Source: Salidesulfovibrio brasiliensis JCM 12178
Lineage (GTDB): Bacteria; Desulfobacterota; Desulfovibrionia; Desulfovibrionales; Desulfovibrionaceae
Assembly: GCF_001311825.1 (NCBI RefSeq)
Contig: NZ_BBCB01000001.1
Location: 62,001 to 126,000 of the forward strand
Direction: 5' to 3'
DNA length: 64,000 nt
Both the position numbers and the translations under genes were made by a program. The notes beneath the pieces were generated by a model. That model did no database searches, was not told the DNA's origin, and saw only the letters and a list, made by a program, of their open reading frames with translations. Shown piece by piece: positions 57,242 through 64,000 of the stretch; the first letter of the stretch is position 1, and each line of letters begins with the position of its first letter.

Positions 57242-58582
57242 ATGAGCGACAAGCACACCATACCGCATCTGCATCATCCCGAGGACGCTACTGACCTTCA
57301 CGATGTGCAGGATTACGATCAGCACCCGGCCGATGCCGCGGAGCATATCGAAGGACTTGACGTTGATGAACAGGTCAAGTTCATCAAGCAGCTCCCTGTC
57401 AGGGACGCGGCACAGTCCATTGCGGAGATGGATGCTCATGATCGCAAGATTCTGATCAAGAATCTTCCACCCGGACTGGCTGCACGCATCGTTGGCGAAA
57501 TGTCGCCCGACGATGCAACAGACCTTCTCGGCGAACTGGACGAGCCGCACCGCAAGAAGCTGCTCGGCAAGCTCGAAGCCGAAGACAGGGCCGAGATCAA
57601 GACGCTCATGACCTTCGATCCGGACACGGCCGGCGGCGTCATGAACACCGAGGTGGTGGTCCTGCCGCAGCGGCTTACGGCCGATGAGGCCATCGGCAAG
57701 CTGCGTGAGGAGGTCGAGGACAAGGAAATCCCGTATTATGCCTACCTTGTGGATGACCGCGAGAGGCTCACCGGGGTGGTCTCCCTGCGCGATCTCCTGC
57801 TTGCCCGCCGAGGCCGCCAGCTCAAGGAACTGGTCAAGACCCAGAACCTTATTTCCGTCGGATACAACATCGACAAGGAAGAGGTTGCCCGGCTCATCAC
57901 GCACTACAATTTTCTCGCGCTCCCGGTGGTCGATTTCGGCAACCGGCTGCTCGGCGTCGTCACCGTCGATGACGTCATCGACATCATTCACGACGAGGCA
58001 TCGGAAGACATGCAGACCATGGTCGGTGCAGGTGCGGACGAGACCACGGATTCCCCCGTGTTCTTCTCTGTCAAGAAACGCCTGCCGTGGCTCATCGTCA
58101 ACATGCTCTTTTCCGGCGTTTCGGCCTGGGTGGTGCACCTTTTTGAAGGGAACATCGCGGAGATGGCCGTTCTGGCCGTTCTCATGCCTATGGTCGCCAA
58201 CCAGGCGGGCAACACCGGCCAGCAGGCCCTTGCGGTCATGATCCGTCAGCTTGCGTTGGAAAAATTTGACCGCAAGCGTTCATGGGTGGCGGTTTTCCGC
58301 GAAATCAAGATCGGCATGCTCAACTCGCTGATTGTCACCACATTTGTCTTGCTGGCCGTTTTCGGCCTCACGGGCAACGGGACCCTTGCCGGGGTCATGG
58401 GTGTTTCGCTGGCATTCGACATGCTGATAGGGGCACTTGCCGGGGCATCGATCCCGCTTCTGTTGAAGGAGCTTGGACGAGACCCAGCACAGGCTTCCAG
58501 CATATTCCTGACCACCATAACCGACTCCATGGGATTCCTTTTCCTGCTCGGGCTCGGTGGGATAATGCTTATCACTCAATAG
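57242..58582 (+). CDS. mgtE: Magnesium transporter MgtE
   Basis: 446 aa. An N-terminal acidic superhelical domain (DDATDLLGELDEPHRKKLLGKL), two CBS motifs at about residues 135-260, the plug helix, then five TMs beginning near KKRLPWLIVNMLFSGVSAW with the pore motif MPMVANQAGNTGQQALAVMIR. Intracellular Mg2+ bound to the N and CBS domains closes the channel. Single gene with its own terminator, divergent from nadC. Confidence 0.96.
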   Translation: MSDKHTIPHLHHPEDATDLHDVQDYDQHPADAAEHIEGLDVDEQVKFIKQLPVRDAAQSIAEMDAHDRKILIKNLPPGLAARIVGEMSPDDATDLLGELDEPHRKKLLGKLEAEDRAEIKTLMTFDPDTAGGVMNTEVVVLPQRLTADEAIGKLREEVEDKEIPYYAYLVDDRERLTGVVSLRDLLLARRGRQLKELVKTQNLISVGYNIDKEEVARLITHYNFLALPVVDFGNRLLGVVTVDDVIDIIHDEASEDMQTMVGAGADETTDSPVFFSVKKRLPWLIVNMLFSGVSAWVVHLFEGNIAEMAVLAVLMPMVANQAGNTGQQALAVMIRQLALEKFDRKRSWVAVFREIKIGMLNSLIVTTFVLLAVFGLTGNGTLAGVMGVSLAFDMLIGALAGASIPLLLKELGRDPAQASSIFLTTITDSMGFLFLLGLGGIMLITQ

Positions 58583-58603
58583 AACCTACGGAAAATGCAA
58601 TAA

Positions 58604-58631
58604 AAAAAGCCCGCCAAATGGCGGGCTTTTT
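58604..58631. terminator. Rho-independent terminator between mgtE and cheZ
   Basis: A 12-bp stem AAAAAGCCCGCC/GGCGGGCTTTTT with AAAT loop. It is flanked by A and T runs that suit both convergent genes. Confidence 0.95.
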
Positions 58632-58653
58632 CGTGACATATAAAACGATACGA

Positions 58654-59388
58654 TCAGTCCATGCCGAGAGAGGCGAGCAGGTCGTCCACGCTGCCCTGGT
58701 CGCTTTCTTCCTGCGGTCCCTGCAGGGTGCTGGCCTTGGTCTGAACTTCTTCCCTCAGCCCATTGATGTCCTTTTCAGGCTCTTCCTCGCGGGCTCTGAT
58801 CATCAGGCCGGTAGAAACCATGACATCACGCACGATCTGTTCAACCTTGCGCAGGGAGTTGATGATGATCTTGATGCGCTGGCCAGTAAGGTCCTGGAAG
58901 CTCAGAGTGACCATGATCTGGCTCAGGTCCATGGAAAGCGTGCTGTTGATTTCCTTGAGCTTCTGGCGGTTCTCCTTGGTGACGCCGCCGGACTCGAAGC
59001 CTTTGACAATGGTATCAAGCGTAGAGGAGAGGTCCTGCAGCTTTTCCACGATGTCGATGATATCCACCGCGGCTTTTTCGGTGGTGCGCAGCACTGCGTC
59101 GAGTTGGTCCGAGGTCTCGGAAAAAATCTCTTCTGGGTCGAGGTCTGCCTCGATGTGCTGGACGACGGTGCCGCCCTTCGCAGCCTTGACCTCATTGTAA
59201 ATCTGTTTGAGCCCCTCCTGCAGGTCGTCATTGACACGGCGGTAGAACTCGCCCTCCAGAAGTGCCGTGGAGAGATGCTTGGCGATCTCCTGTTCGACGG
59301 ATCGGGTGATGGAGTCGCGCAGGCTCTCGGTAAGCCTGACGGCCACCTTGTCCATCATTTCGCGAATAATTTCTTCATTGCCGGTCAT
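58654..59388 (-). CDS. cheZ: CheZ-family protein phosphatase
   Basis: 244 aa. The catalytic helix reads VTLSFQDLTGQRIKIIINSL, with the Asp and Gln of the CheZ active site (E. coli D143/Q147). The C-terminus QGSVDDLLASLGMD matches the CheY-binding tail. A long coiled-coil N-terminal part precedes it. CheZ removes phosphate from CheY-P. It is the last gene of the minus-strand ileS-to-cheZ run and follows the PilZ gene by 24 bp. Confidence 0.9.
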   Translation of the reverse strand: MTGNEEIIREMMDKVAVRLTESLRDSITRSVEQEIAKHLSTALLEGEFYRRVNDDLQEGLKQIYNEVKAAKGGTVVQHIEADLDPEEIFSETSDQLDAVLRTTEKAAVDIIDIVEKLQDLSSTLDTIVKGFESGGVTKENRQKLKEINSTLSMDLSQIMVTLSFQDLTGQRIKIIINSLRKVEQIVRDVMVSTGLMIRAREEEPEKDINGLREEVQTKASTLQGPQEESDQGSVDDLLASLGMD

Positions 59389-59412
59389 ATGGATCCCCTT
59401 AACAGTTGGATT

Positions 59413-59922
59413 CTACGATCTTCTCGCGTTGCGAATCTGTTCTCTCTGCCTGCCGAAAACGAACTGGATAATAGCTTCGAGATCGTTGTCGCTGATGCTC
59501 TGGAATTCAAACCCGTAAATATTGCTGCCTGCATCATGCGTCAGAACCGAGCCCTTGGCCCCGGCCATGCGCAGGGGAGCACGTTCCAGCACGATGACAA
59601 CTTCAAGCAGGTCATTGGTGCTGATCGACTCAGATGTACGGAACTTCATCCCGGCACCGGATATCTCTATCACCTCAAGATCAATCGGGAAATCATCACG
59701 AATCTGATCGCGGCTCAGAAGACCGAGAATGGTGTCAAGCTTACGGTCCATTTCCTGAAGAAAGCCGACGACATCCTCCGGGAGCTTGGCGTTTCTGAGG
59801 TCGCTCGCCATGGGAGCGGACTGGCTGCGAAACAGCTTGGGCGAATTGACGTCCGACGTGCGCCGGGCATGGGCCTTCAGGCGTGTGTCAATGCGCGAAT
59901 AGGACCGTTTTTCCTGACTCAT
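59413..59922 (-). CDS. PilZ-domain protein
   Basis: 169 aa. A c-di-GMP-type RxxxR-like start (KRSYSRIDTRLKA), a helical insert with EDVVGFLQEMDRKLDTILGLL, and the second PilZ motif EVIEISGAGMKFRT followed by the beta-barrel (LLEVVIVLERAPLRMAGAKG). Probably binds c-di-GMP and affects motility or signalling with the neighbouring CheZ. The effector function is unknown. Confidence 0.85.
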   Translation of the reverse strand: MSQEKRSYSRIDTRLKAHARRTSDVNSPKLFRSQSAPMASDLRNAKLPEDVVGFLQEMDRKLDTILGLLSRDQIRDDFPIDLEVIEISGAGMKFRTSESISTNDLLEVVIVLERAPLRMAGAKGSVLTHDAGSNIYGFEFQSISDNDLEAIIQFVFGRQREQIRNARRS

Positions 59923-59938
59923 CTAGTGCCTCCAGAGA

Positions 59939-60379
59939 TTAACGGGCCGTATCCTCCGGGTCGAGGCTCATGGCCTTGACCGGACAGACCCGGGTGCACA
60001 TGCCGCAAGCCGAACACTTTTCCACGTCGAACTCGACCGTCCGGTCGGCCTTGTTGATGACAAGGGCCTTGGTGGGGCATATGGCGGTACACATGCCGCA
60101 ATGAACGCAGCTGTCCTCGTCCCGGAATATCTTGTGCGCCACCGGAGTGATGCGGATTCCGGTCTCCTTGAGGTAGGCGATGCCCTTGTGAAAGTCCTCT
60201 TCGAGCCCGGTGATCTCGAGCGTCATGGTGCCTTCCTGACGCGGGCTGATGTCGGCCTTGAGAATGTTGAAGCTCAGGTCGTACAGCTTGGCGAGGTTGG
60301 AGACCACCGGCCTTCCCGACTCTTCCGGCGGGAAGGTGAGGTATACGATCTTTCTGAATCCCTTGACGATTTCACTCAT
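59939..60379 (-). CDS. NIL-domain protein with two 4Fe-4S clusters
   Basis: 146 aa. An N-terminal NIL (ACT-like) domain (IVYLTFPPEESGRPVVSNLAKLYDL) is fused to a 2[4Fe-4S] ferredoxin domain with CVHCGMCTAICP and CSACGMCTRVCP. NIL domains are known as substrate-binding modules of methionine ABC transporters. Such NIL-ferredoxins occur in anaerobes and are linked to sulfur amino-acid metabolism. The physiological role here is open. Confidence 0.9.
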   Translation of the reverse strand: MSEIVKGFRKIVYLTFPPEESGRPVVSNLAKLYDLSFNILKADISPRQEGTMTLEITGLEEDFHKGIAYLKETGIRITPVAHKIFRDEDSCVHCGMCTAICPTKALVINKADRTVEFDVEKCSACGMCTRVCPVKAMSLDPEDTAR

Positions 60380-60433
60380 GAATTTCCTACCGTATCGTTA
60401 TTTATGACATGTCCCGCATCGACGGGCAAGTCA

Positions 60434-61369
60434 CTACTGTTTTTGGAGATAGTTTCTGGCCTGCTTGGCTTCGTTCGAGTCCGGGAACTTCTTGACCAGC
60501 AGGTCGAGGGCTGCGTTGCCAGCCTTCTCCTTGCCGAGGCGGAGCAGGGCGTACCCCTGCTTGAGCATGGCGGCCGGAACCTTGCTGCTCTTGGGGTGCT
60601 TCTTGATGACATCGTCATAAAGCAGCGCGGCCCGGGCATAGTCCTTGAGCTTATAGTAGCATTGACCTTGCCAGAATATCGCGCTGGCCCGGTACGGATG
60701 GCTTTTGAAAGTGTCGGTGAATTCGGCCCAGTAGGAGCGGGCCTTTTCGAACTTGCCGGCCTTGTATTCGGCCATGGCAGCATCGTAGAGGTCCTTGGCG
60801 GGGTCGCCCGAGACCTTCTTGGGAGTTGTCGCCGGAGCCGTTGCGGCCGCTGCAGCCACTGCTTCTGTGGCGTTGGAGTCCTCGGCAGTGGCGTTTGTAT
60901 CCTTGGCAGCAACAGCCATGACAGCCTTGGCTTCCTCCATGGCGGTCACGGTCTCAAGCTCGATGTTGAGTTGATTTTCCATGGCGAATTCCATGGCTTC
61001 AAGGCGTTCCTGCACCGTGGGCAGCGCTGCGGTGGTGGCGTTATCCACGCCGATTTCGCGATCAAGGCGCAGCTTCATGACTTCGACATCGCCCTTGAGT
61101 GTGGCAAATTCCTTGCGAAGCGTATTCAGCTCGACCCATATGTCGGCGGTTTTCTGCGCCACCGGAGTGTTTGTTGTCTCAATTTCCTGCCGCAGTTGCT
61201 CACGTGCTTCGGCAAGTTCCTGTTCAAGCTGCATTATCAAACGGCGCTGCTCCTCGCTGTCCTGACGGGAGCGGGCCTGAATGCTTTCAACTTCCTGCTT
61301 GGAGGCGCAGCCGCCGAGAAGAGGCGTGGCCAGCGCGATGACGACGATGAGGGATGCTAGGCGTCTCAT
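60434..61369 (-). CDS. Tol-Pal-associated lipoprotein CpoB/YbgF-like
   Basis: 311 aa. Lipobox LLGGC at residues 18-22 (modified Cys22), a coiled coil (about 24-150: SEEQRRLIMQLEQELAEAREQL), an Ala/Thr-rich linker, then TPR units in the C-terminal YbgF region (DLYDAAMAEYKAGKFEKA, AIFWQGQCYYKLKDYARAALLYDDVI). It would coordinate outer-membrane constriction and peptidoglycan synthesis at division. It sits right after lgt/lspA, the enzymes that process lipoproteins. Overlaps the PLDc_N gene start region by 4 bp. Confidence 0.88.
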   Translation of the reverse strand: MRRLASLIVVIALATPLLGGCASKQEVESIQARSRQDSEEQRRLIMQLEQELAEAREQLRQEIETTNTPVAQKTADIWVELNTLRKEFATLKGDVEVMKLRLDREIGVDNATTAALPTVQERLEAMEFAMENQLNIELETVTAMEEAKAVMAVAAKDTNATAEDSNATEAVAAAAATAPATTPKKVSGDPAKDLYDAAMAEYKAGKFEKARSYWAEFTDTFKSHPYRASAIFWQGQCYYKLKDYARAALLYDDVIKKHPKSSKVPAAMLKQGYALLRLGKEKAGNAALDLLVKKFPDSNEAKQARNYLQKQ

Positions 61370-61593
61370 TGGATGGGAACTCCTCGTTTTCTACCAAGAA
61401 ATACATACCCCAAAGCTCCGAGAACCGGAATGAAAATGATGAGCTGAATCCAGCCCACCTTTTCGCCCGAGCTTTCGAAATCACGCTTCCAGGCATCGAG
61501 AATGGCCCAGGCGCTGAACGCGAACAGGGCGACAATGACCAGACCGGCAAGCGCCCACTGGGTGGCCGAAATCTGGGAAAGGCGCTCAAGCAT
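61366..61593 (-). CDS. Small PLDc_N-like membrane protein
   Basis: 75 aa from the ATG at 61593. Two TMs with a linking pattern AILDAWKRDF...WIQLIIFIPVLGALGYVFLGRK, as in the PLD nuclease N-terminal (PLDc_N) family. The function of such single-domain proteins is unknown. Its start overlaps the end of lgt by 8 bp, and its end overlaps the cpoB start by 4 bp, so translation is coupled. Confidence 0.8.
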   Translation of the reverse strand: MLERLSQISATQWALAGLVIVALFAFSAWAILDAWKRDFESSGEKVGWIQLIIFIPVLGALGYVFLGRKRGVPIQ

Positions 61594-62343
61594 GTACTGA
61601 ACTCCTGTTTTTTCTTGTAAAAAGATACACTCCGAGCAGCAGGAAACAACCCGTAACGACCTGCGTGACGCTGGCAAAACCGAAGTCGCCGCGCCAGTCG
61701 GCCCGGAAGTATTCAATAAAGATTCTGAACACGCCGAACATGATCAGGTATAGACCAGCGACTCTGCCGGGCGCAACACCTCTTCGGCCGAACCACACAA
61801 GCGTCACAAACGTAATGAACGCTCCGGCGCTTTGATACAGCTGCGTGGGATGAAGCGGCACGCCGATGGGGGCAAGGCTCCCGGGATCACTGAAAATAAC
61901 CGCCCACGGCACATGGGTCTTTGCTCCGTAACAGCAGCCCGCCATGAAGCATCCGAGTCTGCCTACGGCCTGTCCCAGCGCGATTCCCGGCGCGATGGCG
62001 TCGCACCATTCAAGCTTGCGCGGCTGGCGGCGCATCTTCCAGTATCCGAGCAGCGAGCCAGTGCCAGACCGCCCGAAAAGACGAGCCCGCCTTCCCAGAA
62101 GGCAAATATCTGAAGCGGATTCTTCAGAAAGTAGGGCAGGTCGATAAGCACATACAGCAGCCGGGCTCCGCCGATGGCCCCGACCACGACCCAGAAGGCG
62201 AGATCGGGCACGACGTTGCGGTCAAGTTCCCTGCGGTCGGCCTCGCGCATGGCCCACCAGATGGCGGCCAGAAACGCCAGCGCGACAAGCACTCCGTACC
62301 AGTGCAGGGTGAGTGGCCCGAGCCTAATCAGTACCGGATGCAT
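61586..62343 (-). CDS. lgt: Prolipoprotein diacylglyceryl transferase, one-base frameshift as sequenced
   Basis: 758 nt, one short of a frame. First part: HPVLIRLGPLTLHWYGVLVA and AFWEGGLVFSGGLALA. The second part, in the next frame, gives LLGYWKMRRQPRKLEW and GRLGCFMAGCCYG. One base is missing near 62057. The repaired protein is about 252 aa with seven TMs. It transfers diacylglycerol to the lipobox Cys, the step before LspA, which is encoded directly upstream (20-bp overlap). The position of the E. coli HGGL His reads SGGL here. Confidence 0.92.
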
Positions 62344-62815
62344 TGTTCCTGTTCAGCCAGAGGGAAATCATAACGGCCCCGGCCCCGACAGTCAGGGCGG
62401 AGTCCGCGATGTTGAACGCGGGCCAGTGGTATGTCCCTACGTAAAAGTCAAGGAAGTCCACAACTTCACCCAGACGGACGCGGTCGATGAGGTTGCCGAT
62501 CGCGCCACCGGCAATCATGCCGAGTCCGGCGATCATCCAGCCGTCCTCTTCCTCGGTCTTGCGAAGAAGCTGACCGATGAAAATGAGCGCAACCACGGTG
62601 ATCGCGATGAACAGCGGCACCTGCCAGTCGATGTCTTCCCGGTCCAGAAAGCCCCACGCGGTTCCCTTGTTGCGAACATGCACGAGATTAAAGAAATCCG
62701 GGATGATGCGCTTCCAACTCCACAGGGGAAGCTTTTCCATGACCAGCCATTTGGTCCATTGGTCAAGGGCGACCATAATGGCCGCCCATATTCCTGCTTT
62801 GGTAAAGCGATTCAT
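62324..62815 (-). CDS. lspA: Lipoprotein signal peptidase
   Basis: 163 aa with four TMs. The aspartyl-protease motifs are GGAIGNLIDRVRLGEVVDFLDFYVG and WPAFNIADSALTVGAGAV, carrying both catalytic Asp residues. The N-terminal DQWTKWLVM and NKGTAWGFL are LspA signatures. It cleaves lipoprotein signal peptides after lipidation by Lgt, encoded next. Follows ileS after 10 bp, as in many bacteria. Confidence 0.97.
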   Translation of the reverse strand: MNRFTKAGIWAAIMVALDQWTKWLVMEKLPLWSWKRIIPDFFNLVHVRNKGTAWGFLDREDIDWQVPLFIAITVVALIFIGQLLRKTEEEDGWMIAGLGMIAGGAIGNLIDRVRLGEVVDFLDFYVGTYHWPAFNIADSALTVGAGAVMISLWLNRNNASGTD

Positions 62816-62825
62816 AGTTCAAGCC

Positions 62826-64000
62826 CTACTTGAGGGTCTGGAGAACCGATGCGCAGCGCGGGCAGACCTCAGGATGCTCGGCGTCGGTGCCCAGCTCTTC
62901 TGAAATCCTCCAGCAACGCAGGCATTTCTCGCCGGGAGCGTGTTCGGCCTTGATCTTGAGGCCCTTCATTTCCTCGGCGACCACCGCAGTATCCGGGGCT
63001 TGCGCTTCGGGCGCAAAGGCCAGCTTGGAGACAATGAGAAACTCTTCGGGGTCGAAGTTGTCGATGCGGAAGAGCGGTTCCACGTCGCCGTAAAGCGTGA
63101 CCATGGCATCAAGCGGCTTGCCGATGACCTTGTCCTTGCGCATGGGCTCGATGGTACGGTTGACCTCGTGCCTCACGGCAACACGCTTTTCCCATTCTTT
63201 GCGCTCGGCGTCGTCCATTCCGGTTTTTTCCGGGGTGAAGCGCAGGCCGAAAACGGTTTCCTGCTGGCCGAGGGTGGCCTTGATGGCCTCCGGCAGGTTC
63301 TGGAACGCTTCTTCGGCGGTAAAGGACAGGACCGGGGCCATGTCGACCAGAAGCATCATCAGGGTCTGCCAGAGCACGGTCTGGGCGCTGCGGCGCTTGA
63401 TGCCGTCCTGCTCCTCGACATACAGGCGGTCCTTGAGGATATCGAGGTAGAAGGACGAGAGATCCACGACGCAGAGGTTGTGCAGCGTGTGATAGACTTT
63501 ATGGAACTGATAGTTCTTGTAGGCATTCTGGATGGTTTCGTGATTACGGGTCACGAGGTCCAGCGCGTAGCGGTCCAGCGGGAGCAGTTTGTCTGCGGAG
63601 ACGGCGTGCTGTGCCGGATCGAAATCGTTCAGGTTGGACAGCAGGTAGCGGCAGGTGTTTCGGATGCGGCGGTAGGCATCCACCAGACGCTCCAGCGTCT
63701 CGTCGGAGATGCGGACGTCTTCCTGATAGTTGGAGGCCGAAACCCACATGCGAAGGATTTCCGCGCCGTACTTGTCGATGATTTCCTGCGGAGCGATGAC
63801 GTTGCCGATGGACTTGGACATCTTGCGGCCTTCGGCGTCCACAACGTACCCGTGGGTCAGAACAGCCTTGTAAGGCGGTACTTCGCGGGTGCCCATGGAA
63901 GCGAGCAGGGAGCTGTGGAACCAGCCACGGTGCTGGTCGGAGCCTTCAAGGTAAAGGTCGGCCGGGAAGGTGGTCTCTTCACGCTGTTCGACCACGGCGG
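62826..64000 (-). CDS. ileS: Isoleucyl-tRNA synthetase, C-terminal part (5' end outside window)
   Basis: The frame is open to the right edge, so only about the last 390 residues are visible. The catalytic-core end reads [22 protein letters not shown], then the KMSKS loop ([12 protein letters not shown]), the anticodon-binding helical domain (about 140-330 of the visible part), and a C-terminal zinc finger with CLRCW and CPRC. It charges tRNA-Ile. It is the first visible gene of the run ileS-lspA-lgt-cpoB. Confidence 0.96.
   Translation of the reverse strand, partial: AVVEQREETTFPADLYLEGSDQHRGWFHSSLLASMGTREVPPYKAVLTHGYVVDAEGRKMSKSIGNVIAPQEIIDKYGAEILRMWVSASNYQEDVRISDETLERLVDAYRRIRNTCRYLLSNLNDFDPAQHAVSADKLLPLDRYALDLVTRNHETIQNAYKNYQFHKVYHTLHNLCVVDLSSFYLDILKDRLYVEEQDGIKRRSAQTVLWQTLMMLLVDMAPVLSFTAEEAFQNLPEAIKATLGQQETVFGLRFTPEKTGMDDAERKEWEKRVAVRHEVNRTIEPMRKDKVIGKPLDAMVTLYGDVEPLFRIDNFDPEEFLIVSKLAFAPEAQAPDTAVVAEEMKGLKIKAEHAPGEKCLRCWRISEELGTDAEHPEVCPRCASVLQTLK

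Overview
This window reads as chromosomal DNA of a sulfate-reducing, Desulfovibrio-like bacterium (Desulfovibrionaceae, perhaps near Pseudodesulfovibrio). The evidence is the gene content and synteny: a small ferredoxin with the cysteine spacing of D. gigas ferredoxin, an octaheme Hao-type cytochrome with a NapC/NrfH-type partner, a ferredoxin:thioredoxin-reductase-like protein, an Orp/NifX-like protein, bacteriohemerythrin, a carboxyltransferase with fused alpha and beta parts, Kdo/Lpt outer-membrane genes, and a rpoN-hpf-ptsN-rapZ-mannose-PTS block. The species was assigned by inspection only. I see no CRISPR array, IS element, prophage or rRNA operon.

Layout. 1-5.5 kb (minus): a truncated PLD-VTT membrane protein, then aroK-ktrB-ktrA-aroC. 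5.5-7.2 kb (plus): CgeB-like glycosyltransferase and a small membrane protein. 7.3-11 kb (minus): accC followed by an AccA-AccD fusion. 11-17.8 kb: NADH-rubredoxin-reductase-like flavoprotein, TauE/SafE exporter, ferredoxin, Cache/PAS histidine kinase, hemerythrin, NifX-like protein, AlaX-like editing protein and a tiny zinc-ribbon gene. 18-25 kb: two exported proteins, umuC-umuD, an RCK potassium channel, an exported acetolactate decarboxylase, a non-coding stretch with a perfect palindrome, and tRNA-Ser(CGA). 24.7-26 kb (minus): purQ-tadA. 26.2-37.5 kb (plus): pyrG-kdsA-kdsC-lptC-lptA-lptB-rpoN-hpf-ptsN-rapZ-PTS IIA/IIB/IIC-ppaC. 37.7-46.5 kb: TVP38, CCG-domain Fe-S protein, gap, surE, HD nuclease, tmk, amino-acid ABC permeases with binding protein, glutaredoxin and FTR. 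46.6-50.4 kb (minus): chemoreceptor and the hao/nrfH-like pair. 50.6-53.4 kb: trkA-trkH. 53.6-57.1 kb (minus): nadC-nadA-nadB. 57.2-58.6 kb: mgtE. 58.7-64 kb (minus): ileS-lspA-lgt-PLDc_N-cpoB-NIL ferredoxin-PilZ-cheZ.

How the genes work together. Kdo synthesis (kdsA, kdsC) sits with the LPS transport genes (lptC, lptA, lptB). lgt and lspA sit beside cpoB, whose product they should process. nadB, nadA and nadC give the whole de novo path from aspartate to NaMN. Three separate potassium systems (KtrAB, an RCK channel, TrkAH) lie within 53 kb. The glutaredoxin/FTR pair probably links ferredoxin to dithiol chemistry.

Sequence quality. Seven conserved genes (accC, umuC, lptA, the chemoreceptor, the nrfH-like gene, nadC, lgt) are each one base short of an intact frame, and in each the protein resumes its family pattern in the next frame. 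This looks like a systematic single-base-deletion error of the assembly and not real gene decay. The most interesting biology is a UmuD homologue lacking both catalytic residues, encoded after umuC, and a Hao/NrfH-like cytochrome pair with a perfect TTGAC-N4-GTCAA site in its upstream region.
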